From Rossellomorea aquimaris (GTDB lineage: Bacteria; Bacillota; Bacilli; Bacillales; Bacillaceae_B), in NCBI RefSeq assembly GCF_000935355.1, contig NZ_JXZC01000006.1, forward strand, positions 1 through 64,000: a stretch of DNA of 64,000 bases, given 5' to 3'. The first letter of the stretch is position 1, and each line of letters starts with the position of its first letter. Shown piece by piece: positions 37,359-47,443 of the stretch. A model generated the notes under the pieces. It saw nothing but the letters and a program-made list of their open reading frames with translations, was not told where the DNA came from and made no database searches. A program made the translations under genes and the position numbers.

Positions 37359-38240
37359 ATGCCACAATTCTTCCTGAATAAACGTTTGATCATTCTGCTA
37401 GTCAGTGTCATAGTCCTTGTGGGATTAATCGGATTTTCTTTGCGGGAGCGAGATAGCATCAGCTGGCCAGAGCAGTTTGTGAAAGATATGGTAGGATTCG
37501 GACAGTCATTGGTTTCAAAACCTGTTAACTATGTAGCGGGAGTTGTTGAAAACGTTCAAGATCTTCAAAATACATACACAGAAAACGAAAAACTGAAGAC
37601 ACGTTTAGATGAGTTAGTGAAGCTTGAAACAAAGGTCAAGGACCTTAAACAGGATAATGTCGAATTAAGGGCGGTCCTTGAAAAGAAAGAAGACCTTCGT
37701 GCCTATAACACGATTCAAGCCACCGTCATTGCAAGAAACCCGGATCGCTGGCAAGAGCTCCTGACGATCGATAAAGGGGAAGTGAACGGAATTAAATCAG
37801 ACATGGCCGTTATATCATCGGCCGGATTGATTGGAAAGATCAAGAGCGTAAATGAATTCTCATCCACTGTTGAATTAATTTCGACAAATAATACGAAAAA
37901 CCGGATTTCCACTGTGATTCAAGGGAAAGAACAAGATATTAACGGTTGGATTGAAGGGTACGACAGTGATAAAAAAGAGATCTTAGTCAAACGGATTTCA
38001 AACGATATGAAAGTGGACAAAGGCTCTAAAGTGATGACCTCCGGGTTAGGGGGAGTGTTCCCTAAGGGTCTGGTCATCGGGGAAGTAAAAGAAGTGAAAC
38101 CGGATCAATACGGGCTGACTCAGACGGCATATGTAAAGCCTGCTGCTGATTTTTATCACCTGGAGCACGTCATGGTCATCGACCGTGATATTCAAGGTGT
38201 GACAGAACAGGAAGCAGATGCTGAGGAGGAAGAGCAATGA
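37359..38240 (+). CDS. mreC: MreC, rod-shape determining protein
   Basis: Bitopic scaffold of the elongation complex. N-terminal transmembrane helix (about 8-28), a coiled coil (about 65-110), and two beta domains outside the cell (TVIARNPDRWQELLTIDKG, GLIGKI, GLGGVFPKGLVIGEV). A 12-residue acidic tail ends the protein. 293 aa. The ATG at 37359 follows GAGGTG; the GTG at 37350 overlaps that site. ATGA overlap with mreD. Confidence 0.95.
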   Translation: MPQFFLNKRLIILLVSVIVLVGLIGFSLRERDSISWPEQFVKDMVGFGQSLVSKPVNYVAGVVENVQDLQNTYTENEKLKTRLDELVKLETKVKDLKQDNVELRAVLEKKEDLRAYNTIQATVIARNPDRWQELLTIDKGEVNGIKSDMAVISSAGLIGKIKSVNEFSSTVELISTNNTKNRISTVIQGKEQDINGWIEGYDSDKKEILVKRISNDMKVDKGSKVMTSGLGGVFPKGLVIGEVKEVKPDQYGLTQTAYVKPAADFYHLEHVMVIDRDIQGVTEQEADAEEEEQ

Positions 38241-38758
38241 TCAGCAGGCTCCTCCTTCCTTTCATGACCCTGCTTTTCTTTTACAGCGAAAGTCTATTTG
38301 TTCATCTTTTCCCCAATGAAGAGTGGTTTGATCAGAAAATCATCGTTCCACATTTCCTGATCATTGTGCTGTTCTTTATTTGTGCGTTTTATCAATATCG
38401 GACTGCATTGCTTTATGGTTTCATCTTTGGCTTTCTATTTGATATTTATTACACAGAAATCAATGGGATTTACTTAGTGCTTTTTCCATTTGTCATCTTT
38501 TTATCTCACCAGATGATGAAGATTTTACATAATAACCTTTTTGTACTGGGAATAATCTCTCTTTTGAACCTTTCTGTATTGGAGTTTTTGGTGTATCAAA
38601 TCAATTTAATTATCCAACGGACAGACTTGACGTTTATGCAGTTCGTGGACTGGCGTTTATGGCCGACATTGGTCCTGAATATATTGTTTTATATAGTGAT
38701 GGCATTTCCACTTAGAAACTATCTTCTCCGTAAACGGAAAGAGTGGTTGGAAGATTAA
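38237..38758 (+). CDS. mreD: MreD, rod-shape determining membrane protein
   Basis: Polytopic protein of the rod complex with five to six transmembrane helices. 173 aa, matching the family. Starts within the mreC stop (ATGA), so it is translated together with mreC. Confidence 0.93.
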   Translation: MISRLLLPFMTLLFFYSESLFVHLFPNEEWFDQKIIVPHFLIIVLFFICAFYQYRTALLYGFIFGFLFDIYYTEINGIYLVLFPFVIFLSHQMMKILHNNLFVLGIISLLNLSVLEFLVYQINLIIQRTDLTFMQFVDWRLWPTLVLNILFYIVMAFPLRNYLLRKRKEWLED

Positions 38759-38843
38759 ATTCTATTAGTGATTTTTTCATAAAAAGAGGAAATGACACTG
38801 CTTATGTCGAATTTAATAGACGACTGAGGTGAAAAATAGCGCC

Positions 38844-39524
38844 ATGAATAAAAAGCCAAATGTGATGATAAAAGGAACAAAAGAAGGACTGACTCTTCAT
38901 CTCAATGATCAATGCTCCTTTTACGAGTTAAAGAAGGAATTGGCCGATAAGCTATCTGCACATTACCGGGAAACGGAAGGGACCAACCTGCTCACGGTCA
39001 ATATTCAGACAGGCAATCGTTACCTGACAGAAGATCAAGTAGAAGAGTTGAAAGATATTGTAAGACAAAAACGCAATTTAGTAGTGAATGAAGTATGGAG
39101 TAATGTGATAACAAAGAATGATGCAGAGAAACTCATAGATGAACGGAATATAGAAACTCTAACCGGCGTTATCCGGTCGGGACAAGTCGTGGAAGTATCA
39201 GGAGACATCCTTATTGTCGGCGATGTCAATCCCGGCGGGAAAGTTCTCGCTGGAGGGAATATATACATATTGGGTTCATTAAAGGGTATTGCCCATGCCG
39301 GCCACAACGGAAACCAGGAGGCGGTCATCGTGGCTTCGAAAATGGTTCCGTCCCAGCTCCGGATAGGGGAATCCCTGAACCGGGCACCTGATCGGGTGGA
39401 GGAAGACGATGAACACGAAATGGAATGTGCGTATGTCGACGATCAAGGGCAAATCGTTGTGGATCGATTACAAGTTTTAAAGCATCTTAGACCAAATATT
39501 ACTAGTTTTAAAGGAGGAAGCTAA
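38844..39524 (+). CDS. minC: MinC, septum-site inhibitor
   Basis: Inhibits FtsZ ring formation away from midcell, with MinD. N-terminal domain begins VMIKGTKEGLTLHLND; the C-terminal beta-helix contains VRSGQ-like VIRSGQVVEVSGD, GDVNPGGKVLAGGNI and LGSLKGIAHAG. The ATG at 38844 gives 226 aa, the B. subtilis length, though its spacing to GAGGTG is long; the GTG at 38829 overlaps that site. Its stop is 1 nt before minD. Confidence 0.95.
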   Translation: MNKKPNVMIKGTKEGLTLHLNDQCSFYELKKELADKLSAHYRETEGTNLLTVNIQTGNRYLTEDQVEELKDIVRQKRNLVVNEVWSNVITKNDAEKLIDERNIETLTGVIRSGQVVEVSGDILIVGDVNPGGKVLAGGNIYILGSLKGIAHAGHNGNQEAVIVASKMVPSQLRIGESLNRAPDRVEEDDEHEMECAYVDDQGQIVVDRLQVLKHLRPNITSFKGGS

Positions 39525-39525
39525 T

Positions 39526-40329
39526 GTGGGTGAAGCCATAGTTGTTACTTCAGGTAAAGGTGGAGTGGGAAAGACGACTACTTCTGCCAATGTTGGTACA
39601 GCATTAGCTCTACAAGGCAAAAAGGTTTGTTTAATTGATACAGATATCGGCCTCAGAAACCTCGATGTGGTGATGGGACTCGAAAACAGAATCATTTATG
39701 ACTTAGTAGACGTTGTAGAGGGCCGCTGTAAAGTACATCAAGCACTAGTAAAAGACAAGCGTTTCGAAGACAAACTATTTTTACTGCCAGCTGCACAAAC
39801 AAGTGATAAATCCGCTGTTAACCCTGAGCAAATGAAAAAGCTAGTATTGGATTTAAAGCAAGACTATGATTATATCATCATAGATTGCCCTGCAGGGATT
39901 GAGCAGGGATATAAGAATGCTGTAGCGGGTGCTGATCGTGCGATTGTCGTCACGACACCTGAAATTTCAGCTGTAAGGGATGCGGATCGAATTATCGGTT
40001 TACTGGAAAAAGAGAATATCGAGCCGCCTAAACTCGTCATTAACCGCATACGGAATCATATGATGAAAAATGGTGAAATGTTGGATGTGGATGAAATTAC
40101 AGCCCATCTTTCCATCGATCTTCTTGGAATCGTAGCAGACGATGATAATGTAATCAAATCTTCCAATAAAGGTGAGCCGATCGCTCTGGATTCAACAAGC
40201 AAAGCCTCCATTTCCTACCGGAATATTGCGAGAAGGATTTTGGGTGAATCGGTTCCGCTACAATCCTTGGAAGAGGAACGGACGGGAGTCTTTTCGAGAA
40301 TTAAAAAGTTATTCGGTGTAAAAGCATAA
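39526..40329 (+). CDS. minD: MinD, division-site ATPase
   Basis: Membrane-binding ParA-like ATPase that recruits MinC. It has the deviant Walker A GKGGVGKTT, switch I after it (DIGLRNLDVVMG), Walker B IIDCPAGIE, and a C-terminal amphipathic membrane-targeting helix (FSRIKKLFGV). 267 aa. GTG start at 39526 after AAAGGAGG; an overlapping out-of-frame ATG ends after 5 codons. Confidence 0.97.
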   Translation: MGEAIVVTSGKGGVGKTTTSANVGTALALQGKKVCLIDTDIGLRNLDVVMGLENRIIYDLVDVVEGRCKVHQALVKDKRFEDKLFLLPAAQTSDKSAVNPEQMKKLVLDLKQDYDYIIIDCPAGIEQGYKNAVAGADRAIVVTTPEISAVRDADRIIGLLEKENIEPPKLVINRIRNHMMKNGEMLDVDEITAHLSIDLLGIVADDDNVIKSSNKGEPIALDSTSKASISYRNIARRILGESVPLQSLEEERTGVFSRIKKLFGVKA

Positions 40330-40334
40330 GGATC

Positions 40335-40378
40335 AGTCCCGGTAAAGCGCATAGTGCGTTTTACCGGGACTTTTTTTA
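40335..40378 (+). terminator. Terminator after minD
   Basis: AGTCCCGGTAAA pairs with TTTACCGGGACT, with GCGC/TGCG pairing inside, then seven T. One of the strongest in the window; it ends the mre-min unit. Confidence 0.94.
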
Positions 40379-40388
40379 TTCTTCCCAT

Positions 40389-40417
40389 GAATATTCTTTA
40401 AGGACAAGTCATACATT
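40389..40417 (+). promoter_or_regulatory. Sigma-E promoter of spoIVFAB
   Basis: GAATATT (40389-40395), 14-bp spacer, CATACATT (40410-40417), an excellent fit to the sigma-E consensus. The B. subtilis spoIVF operon is transcribed by sigma-E, which supports this call. Confidence 0.72.
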
Positions 40418-40580
40418 GTAGCAAATCATGTGTAATCGAATGGACCTCTTTTTATATGGTTCTAACTTCCCTTGCCCATCATCATGGACAGAATCATTTA
40501 GTATAGAATCGGACATCTTGATGCATCCAGAAATGAACCAGACGTTTATCGACAATACCTTATAAAAAGGAATGGTGTAC

Positions 40581-41348
40581 ATGGGAAATCGTGCGGATGA
40601 AATACGTAAGCGGATAGCGAAACGAAAGAGAACGAATGCAGGCCAGAGCCCTTCATATTTTCTCCCATCGGACGAGGAACGTTATGGAATGGAACGCCAG
40701 ACAAGCTTTGAAGGCGGACCGCCACCTGAAGGGATGCATCCATTGTTTAAAAAGGAAACATTCATGCTTAAGATTCTTGGAGCCGGAATCATGGTATTAG
40801 TGACGGCCATTATGTTTAAGAGCCCTTCACCTGTATTCAATGAGGCGAAATCGATTGTCACGAAAACCATGGATACTGAGTTTCAATTTGCCGCCATTTC
40901 CACGTGGTATGAGGATCAATTCGGAAAGCCATTAGCCTTACTGCCTGCGAGTAATACAAAGAAGGAATCCACTTCAACCCAAAGCGCTGAATATGCCATA
41001 CCTGCTTCAGGGAAGGTCGTTGAAAATTTTAAAACAAATGGACAGGGCATCATGCTTCAAACGGGCTTGGGTGAGGATGTAGCGGCTATGAAGGGAGGCT
41101 TGATTATATTTGCAGGAAAGAAAGAGGAGCTTGGGAACACAGTCGTCATTCAACATGCAGACAAATCAGAATCCTGGTATGGCCATCTGGAGTCGATCGA
41201 CGTGAAACAGTATGAGTCGATTGAAAAGGGATCTCTTGTAGGCAAGGTTTCCACCAGCAGTCAGAACGATGTGACGGGAGAGTTTTATTTTGCGATAAAA
41301 ATGGGTGATACGTTTATCGACCCGATACAGGTGATGTCATTTGACTAA
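40581..41348 (+). CDS. spoIVFA: SpoIVFA, regulator of the pro-sigma-K protease
   Basis: Outer-forespore-membrane protein that scaffolds and inhibits SpoIVFB until the SpoIVB signal arrives. N-terminus GNRADEIRKRIAKRK is like B. subtilis, one transmembrane helix lies near residues 62-80, and an LytM/M23-like domain follows (PASGKVVENFKTNGQGI, IQHADKSESWYGHLE) that appears to lack zinc ligands. The ATG at 40581 gives 255 aa and matches the known N-terminus; ATG 40572 abuts the AAAAGG site. Overlaps spoIVFB by 8 bases. Confidence 0.93.
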   Translation: MGNRADEIRKRIAKRKRTNAGQSPSYFLPSDEERYGMERQTSFEGGPPPEGMHPLFKKETFMLKILGAGIMVLVTAIMFKSPSPVFNEAKSIVTKTMDTEFQFAAISTWYEDQFGKPLALLPASNTKKESTSTQSAEYAIPASGKVVENFKTNGQGIMLQTGLGEDVAAMKGGLIIFAGKKEELGNTVVIQHADKSESWYGHLESIDVKQYESIEKGSLVGKVSTSSQNDVTGEFYFAIKMGDTFIDPIQVMSFD

Positions 41349-42207
41349 TATCATTTCACTTATGAAAAAGTTCTATGTTCACCCTTTGCTTTGGCTTGTC
41401 ATTGCCATTGCCATTATGACAGCTCACTTTTTTGAGCTGATTCTGCTTCTGATCATCATTACCATTCATGAATTGGGCCACGGACTCACGGCTCAGTATT
41501 TTTCCTGGAGAGTGAAGAGGATTGCCCTGTTACCATTTGGCGGCGTTGCCGAGATGGATGAACACGGAAACCGTTCGCTGCGGGAAGAGTTCTGGGTGGT
41601 GGCAGCAGGTCCCCTGCAGCATATTTGGCTGATTGCCTTAGGGTGGGGACTCATGGGCATAGGCATGGTCAGTCAGGAAACATTCTCACTTTTTCTTCAA
41701 TTAAATATGATGGTCCTATTATTTAACCTCCTTCCCATTTGGCCATTGGATGGAGGGAAGTTGGTTTCTTTATTGTTAGCCACGAAGTTTAATTACTTGA
41801 GAGCGTATGAGTACACGCTCCTCTTTTCTTTTGGTCTATTATTGCTGTTCCATATCATTGTTCTCATAACCGCCCCCCTTCATTTGAATCTTTGGATTGT
41901 TCTTTCGTTCCTCTACTTCTCCCTTTGGGTGGATTGGAAACAGAGACGATATGCATTTATGAAGTTTTTATTGGAAAGGTATTACGGCAAGAGTCATCAA
42001 TTTGTGGAGCTGCGGCCACTTCCCATTGAAAGCGAAGAGTCCATTATTACAGTAGTGGAGAAGTTTCAGCGGGGGGTAAAGCATCCCCTCGTTGTCTTTG
42101 AAAAAGGGATCGAAGTAGGAAAGCTGGATGAGAACGAGCTTCTCCATGCCTTTTTTGCCGAAAAGATGACCTCCGCCAAAACGAAAGATCTTCTCTACCT
42201 TTATTGA
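41341..42207 (+). CDS. spoIVFB: SpoIVFB, intramembrane pro-sigma-K processing metalloprotease
   Basis: S2P-family intramembrane protease that cleaves pro-sigma-K in the mother cell. Zinc ligands are in HELGH (His43, Glu44, His47), numbering identical to B. subtilis, which supports the TTG start at 41341; the third ligand is in NLLPIWPLDGGK. About six transmembrane segments followed by a cytoplasmic CBS-like domain. 288 aa. AGGTGATG upstream is the likely ribosome site. Confidence 0.95.
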   Translation: MTNIISLMKKFYVHPLLWLVIAIAIMTAHFFELILLLIIITIHELGHGLTAQYFSWRVKRIALLPFGGVAEMDEHGNRSLREEFWVVAAGPLQHIWLIALGWGLMGIGMVSQETFSLFLQLNMMVLLFNLLPIWPLDGGKLVSLLLATKFNYLRAYEYTLLFSFGLLLLFHIIVLITAPLHLNLWIVLSFLYFSLWVDWKQRRYAFMKFLLERYYGKSHQFVELRPLPIESEESIITVVEKFQRGVKHPLVVFEKGIEVGKLDENELLHAFFAEKMTSAKTKDLLYLY

Positions 42208-42246
42208 CGAATGAAGATGAACTGTATAAAGTAAGGTCATACTAGT

Positions 42247-42273
42247 AAAAGGGTTGCGTTCAACCCTTTTTTC
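42247..42273 (+). terminator. Terminator between spoIVFB and rng
   Basis: AAAAGGGTTG pairs with CAACCCTTTT around CGTT, with further T. It separates the sporulation operon from rng and covers the first codons of the over-long rng reading frame. Confidence 0.9.
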
Positions 42274-42307
42274 TTATGACTTTTTTTGTAGAAGAGGGGA
42301 TTCCGCT

Positions 42308-43753
42308 GTGGAAGAAATCATTGTTCATAGTAAAGGCAGGGAAAAACGGTGGGTATACCGGTCGAATAATGAAATCATAGGTTTACATACATATCAGCCC
42401 GGAGAAGAAACGTTGACGGGCAATATTTATTTGGGAAGAGTCATCAAAGTTCAAAAGGGGCTGGGTGCGGCATTCGTGGATTTTGGTCACGGTAAAAACG
42501 GCTATTTGCATGAAAAGGACTTTCCCCAAAACGTCGAGGCGTATCATACAAACAGCACTCCTGCACCAATCGGGAAGTGCGTTCATGAAGGACAAAAAAT
42601 CATCGTGCAGGTCATGAAGGATGAAATTGGCACGAAGGGTGCAAGGCTGACGGCCGTTATTGAGCTGAAGGGGGAACACCTTGTGTACATGCCACAAGGG
42701 TACTACGTGGCAGTATCTAAAAAAGTGGATGAAAATAACAGGAAGGTATTAAGGCGTTTGGGGAACGAATGGAAGCAGCCTGAAGAAGGCATTGTCATGC
42801 GTACCGATGCGGCTGAAGCGGGAGAATCAGTGTTACAGGAGGAGCTCGTGTCATTACGTTCGAGATACGAAAGTCTGCTTAGGGTATCTATGAGAGCCAA
42901 ATGCCCCTCACTCTTATCAGAGAAGGACACATTCCAGGAAGATCTCCTTGAACAGCTGAAAAAGGGGAGGGGAGGTAAAATTGTCGTCGATGACTATGAT
43001 AGCCTCCTTCATTTAGAGGAAATGAGCGGACCCGGGATCAAAGATAAATGGACCTTCGAACTCTATCAGGGCCATGAAAATATCTTTCGTCATTATCACG
43101 TTGCCCTTGCTTGGGAGAACGCACTGAAAAAAGTGGTATGGCTGGATAAGGGGGCATTTCTCGTCATTGAATCCACAGAAGCCATGACTGTCGTGGATGT
43201 GAATTCCGGTAAGTTTACGGGTAAAGACGATTTAGAGCAAACCATCCTGCAAACCAATATATCAGCAGCAAAAGAAATGGCGAAGCAGCTCACACTCCGT
43301 AATTTGGGCGGCATGATATTAATTGATTTTATCGATATGAAAAAGGAAAGCCACAAACAGGAAGTGATGGATGCATTGTCTGATGCCCTAGTATCGGATA
43401 AGCAGCGCACGACGATTGTAGGCTTTACTTCCCTTGGCATTCTTGAATTAACTAGAAAAAGGACCCGTCAGCCCCTTGCTGCCTACTTGACCCGTCCTTG
43501 CTCGGTATGTCATGGTACAGGAAGGGAAATGACGCCGGAGACGCTTGCATTTCAGCTTGAACGGGAACTGTGGGAAATGCAGGGGAAGGATGGTTCCCAA
43601 ATTGAAGTGGAAGCGACCAGGGAAGTTGCAGCTGTTTTTTCTGGAAAACAGAACGTCCATCTCAGGCGTTTGGAAAAGGCGTTTAGTAAAAAGATCAAAA
43701 TAATAGAAATCGCCCATGATCATCCTCATTACCATATAATAAAGATAATATGA
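42308..43753 (+). CDS. rng: Ribonuclease G (RNase E/G family)
   Basis: Endoribonuclease that cleaves single-stranded, 5'-monophosphate RNA. N-terminal S1-like domain (GNIYLGRVIKVQKGLGAAFVDFG, interrupted here only by strand breaks), the DNase I-like catalytic part with VVDVNSGKFTG and ILIDFIDM holding the metal aspartates, and the zinc-link CSVCHGTGR with two cysteines. GTG at 42308 after AGAGGGGAT gives 481 aa; the ORF extends to 42254 but that runs through a terminator. B. subtilis lacks RNase E/G, whereas many other Bacillaceae have it here before rplU. Confidence 0.93.
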   Translation: MEEIIVHSKGREKRWVYRSNNEIIGLHTYQPGEETLTGNIYLGRVIKVQKGLGAAFVDFGHGKNGYLHEKDFPQNVEAYHTNSTPAPIGKCVHEGQKIIVQVMKDEIGTKGARLTAVIELKGEHLVYMPQGYYVAVSKKVDENNRKVLRRLGNEWKQPEEGIVMRTDAAEAGESVLQEELVSLRSRYESLLRVSMRAKCPSLLSEKDTFQEDLLEQLKKGRGGKIVVDDYDSLLHLEEMSGPGIKDKWTFELYQGHENIFRHYHVALAWENALKKVVWLDKGAFLVIESTEAMTVVDVNSGKFTGKDDLEQTILQTNISAAKEMAKQLTLRNLGGMILIDFIDMKKESHKQEVMDALSDALVSDKQRTTIVGFTSLGILELTRKRTRQPLAAYLTRPCSVCHGTGREMTPETLAFQLERELWEMQGKDGSQIEVEATREVAAVFSGKQNVHLRRLEKAFSKKIKIIEIAHDHPHYHIIKII

Positions 43754-43768
43754 ATTTCGTGATTGTTA

Positions 43769-43798
43769 TTGACAGTACATCAAATTTTATGATAGGAT
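43769..43798 (+). promoter_or_regulatory. Promoter of rplU-prp-rpmA
   Basis: TTGACA (43769-43774), 18-bp spacer, TAGGAT (43793-43798), just before the L21 leader. Confidence 0.6.
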
Positions 43799-43804
43799 TC
43801 TAAT

Positions 43805-43905
43805 GTTATTGATTGTAGCACCCGTGCTACAACCGCACATTACAGGTAGAAAAGCTTGGAGCAATCCAACACCTGTCATTGGCGAGTCTGAGTTTATAAG
43901 GAGGT
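43805..43905 (+). ncRNA. Ribosomal protein L21 leader
   Basis: A structured leader directly before rplU. TTGTAGCAC pairs with GTGCTACAA (43813-43832), and ACAGGT pairs with ACCTGT (43842-43880 region) with inner TTGGA/TCCAA pairing. Position and shape fit the autoregulatory L21 leader of Firmicutes (Rfam L21_leader), probably binding L21 itself. Confidence 0.8.
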
Positions 43906-43911
43906 GCGATT

Positions 43912-44220
43912 ATGTACGCAATTATCGAAACAGGTGGTAAGCAAATCCGTGTAGAAGCTGGTCAAGCTATCTACATCGAAAAGCTGAACGCAGAGCAAGG
44001 CGATACGGTAACTTTTGACAAAGTTCTATTCGTTGGTGGTGACGATGTGAAAGTAGGAAGTCCTTTAGTGGATGGAGCTACTGTAACAGCGAAAGTTGAA
44101 AAACAAGGCCGCGCGAAAAAGCTTGTAGTATTCAAATACAAAGCGAAAAAGAACTACCGTCGTAAGCAAGGTCACCGTCAACCTTACACTAAAGTTGTCA
44201 TTGACGAAATCAACGCGTAA
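43912..44220 (+). CDS. rplU: RplU, 50S ribosomal protein L21
   Basis: 23S rRNA-binding protein. Complete 102-aa L21 with [15 protein letters not shown] at the start and [15 protein letters not shown] near the end. ATG after AAGGAGGTGCGATT. First gene of rplU-prp-rpmA. Confidence 0.98.
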   Translation: MYAIIETGGKQIRVEAGQAIYIEKLNAEQGDTVTFDKVLFVGGDDVKVGSPLVDGATVTAKVEKQGRAKKLVVFKYKAKKNYRRKQGHRQPYTKVVIDEINA

Positions 44221-44231
44221 GGCGTGATAGC

Positions 44232-44567
44232 ATGATTAACGTTTACGTAGAGCGTTCCTCCGGAAAAAGGATCCGTTCTTTCTCCATGGATGGACATGCC
44301 GATTTTGCCGAAAATGGGCAAGACATTGTTTGTGCAGGTGCTTCTGCTGTTTCATTTGGCAGTATTAATGCCATTATGGCGTTAACCGGTGTAGAACCGG
44401 CCATCGAGCAATCCTCTGATGGTGGATATCTTCGCTGTGTCATCCCTGATGATCTACCGGAAGAAACAGAGGGCAAGATTCAGCTGCTACTGGATAGCAT
44501 GCTTATCAGCCTCCAAACAATTGAAAGAGACTATAGTGATTTTATTAAAATAACCTTCAAAAAGTAG
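44232..44567 (+). CDS. prp: Prp (YsxB), cysteine protease that matures L27
   Basis: Removes the N-terminal extension of ribosomal protein L27. The catalytic pair is His22 (in DGHADFAENG) and Cys34 (in DIVCAGAS), the same numbers as the characterised staphylococcal Prp. 111 aa. Between rplU and rpmA, as in species whose L27 needs cleavage. Confidence 0.95.
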   Translation: MINVYVERSSGKRIRSFSMDGHADFAENGQDIVCAGASAVSFGSINAIMALTGVEPAIEQSSDGGYLRCVIPDDLPEETEGKIQLLLDSMLISLQTIERDYSDFIKITFKK

Positions 44568-44870
<303 letters not shown>

Positions 44871-44888
44871 TCGCATATCTTTAACGAA

Positions 44889-44925
44889 AACTCTAACCGA
44901 CTTTCGGTTAGAGTTTTATTTTTAT
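44889..44925 (+). terminator. Terminator after rpmA
   Basis: AACTCTAACCGA pairs with TCGGTTAGAGTT around CTT, then TTATTTTT. Confidence 0.92.
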
Positions 44926-45098
44926 CGGGGATATGGGTGTATTATTGCAGGTTTTGATACTGTGTAGGTAAGATAGTGCGTTTATATATAGGTAAAGCGT
45001 TTTGTTTGAGAAGAAAAGGTGTCGAGTTTGCTCAAATTGCACATGTAGCGGTGAATTTAGTGAAGTTTGGCGTGAGTATGGACGGGTTTTATGTGGTT

Positions 45099-45202
45099 AT
45101 TATCGAGTTTGGGTGATATATTATCGAGTTTGAGACATATATTATCGACTTTTCGAATATATTATCGATTTCGGCCATTTTATTATCGACTTTCACTTTT
45201 CA
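45099..45202. repeat. Array A: five ATTATCGA units spaced 20-21 bp
   Basis: ATTATCGA begins at 45099, 45120, 45141, 45161 and 45182 (steps 21, 21, 20, 21). After the shared 8 bases each unit continues with a T-rich triplet and a variable part, usually ending ATAT. The regular period is directly visible. Not CRISPR: the constant part is only about 12 bases and the spacers are too short. Confidence 0.85.
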
Positions 45203-45322
45203 AGCTAAAAACGAAGTATTTTTGAGTAAATGTATGAATTTATCCTGAATAAGTTAAATTTCCGCTGAGAATAAGACCCAATGAAGGGAAATCATTCTTG
45301 ATAGCGATGGGAAAAGTGATAT

Positions 45323-45425
45323 ATTTTCAAATTCACACCATTTATTTTCAAATTTAGAATTTTATTTTCAATTCACACCCATTTATTTTCAAAAGTAAGG
45401 ATTTATTTTCAATTCCTTGAAAATC
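45323..45425. repeat. Array B: five ATTTTCAA units spaced 20-21 bp
   Basis: ATTTTCAA begins at 45323, 45344, 45364, 45385 and 45405 (steps 21, 20, 21, 20). Units 1 and 3 share TTCACACC after it. Units are related in layout to array A (about 12 of 21 positions agree), suggesting a common origin. A further degenerate TTTTCATTCACACCC follows near 45440, out of step. Confidence 0.85.
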
Positions 45426-45493
45426 CAGCATCCCCCCGATTTTCATTCACACCCATCAATTTCGCAGAAACGATATACGCACCACTCCCATCT

Positions 45494-45522
45494 TTGATAT
45501 ACTTACATGTAGCACTTAAAGT
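45494..45522 (+). promoter_or_regulatory. Possible promoter of spo0B-obg
   Basis: TTGATA (45494-45499), 17-bp spacer, TAAAGT (45517-45522), 14 bases before the spo0B start. The -10 is weak. Confidence 0.4.
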
Positions 45523-45536
45523 ATAGGAGTTAGATT

Positions 45537-46070
45537 ATGAGCGAAAATTGGGGTGTAGTCGAGGCATTAAGACATGCTCGCCACGACTGGATGAATGATC
45601 TGCAATTAATTAAAGGTAACCTGGATCTTGATCGTGTGGAGCGGGCGAAGCAAGTGATTGAAGAAATGGTCCTTGTTGCACAGAATGAATCAAAGCTATC
45701 AAATTTAAAACTTCCATTATTGGCAGAATGGATATTAACATATAATTGGTCAAGACATTTGATTAAGCTGGATTTTGAAGTCCTTCAATGTGAGTCCACA
45801 CACGGGCTTGAAGATAAGAGGCTTTTCAACTGGTGCAAGGAGTTTCTGGAATTCCTTGAATCAAATGTAATGAACAATGTAGAGAATCAATTATCCATCT
45901 TACTGGACATTACAAAAGAACATTCCCGTTTTATATTTGATTTCACAGGTATACTAAAGAGTACAAGCGTGGTAAAAGACTGGATTAAATATCAACAATC
46001 AAACGGAGAAAATATAGAAATAGAACAACTTCAAGAAGAGGTTCTTGTCATTCATGTAATTGCTGGATAG
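45537..46070 (+). CDS. spo0B: Spo0B, sporulation phosphotransferase
   Basis: Carries phosphate from Spo0F to Spo0A in the sporulation phosphorelay. The phosphorylated histidine is in HARHDWMN (His16 here); the N-terminus is shorter than in B. subtilis. Residues 1-65 form the two-helix dimerisation bundle and the rest is a degenerate kinase-like domain. 177 aa. ATG after ATAGGAGTTAGATT. Operon with obg is conserved. Confidence 0.93.
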   Translation: MSENWGVVEALRHARHDWMNDLQLIKGNLDLDRVERAKQVIEEMVLVAQNESKLSNLKLPLLAEWILTYNWSRHLIKLDFEVLQCESTHGLEDKRLFNWCKEFLEFLESNVMNNVENQLSILLDITKEHSRFIFDFTGILKSTSVVKDWIKYQQSNGENIEIEQLQEEVLVIHVIAG

Positions 46071-46111
46071 TCGCTTCAAGTCAGGCGGATATTCAACTGT
46101 TGCACGGATAA

Positions 46112-47413
<1,302 letters not shown>

Positions 47414-47443
47414 GTTTCATCCTTTATCTATTTCAGACGAAAA

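Larger units (their letters stand above)
44871..45536. other. 666-bp gene-free region between rpmA and spo0B
   Basis: No credible ORF. After the rpmA terminator it contains two arrays of short units with 20-21-bp spacing (45099-45202 and 45323-45425), a less regular stretch between them, and a possible spo0B promoter. In B. subtilis this gap is short, so this region appears expanded. Confidence 0.75.

Noticed and set aside
42254-42307. Upstream start of RNase G at 42254
   Set aside because: The extension begins inside a rho-independent terminator, so transcripts starting at the rng promoter would not include it in a usable way; the GTG at 42308 has a ribosome site.
45099-45425. Possible CRISPR array
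   Set aside because: The period is only 20-21 bp with a constant part of about 8-12 bases; no repeat-spacer structure of CRISPR size and no cas genes.
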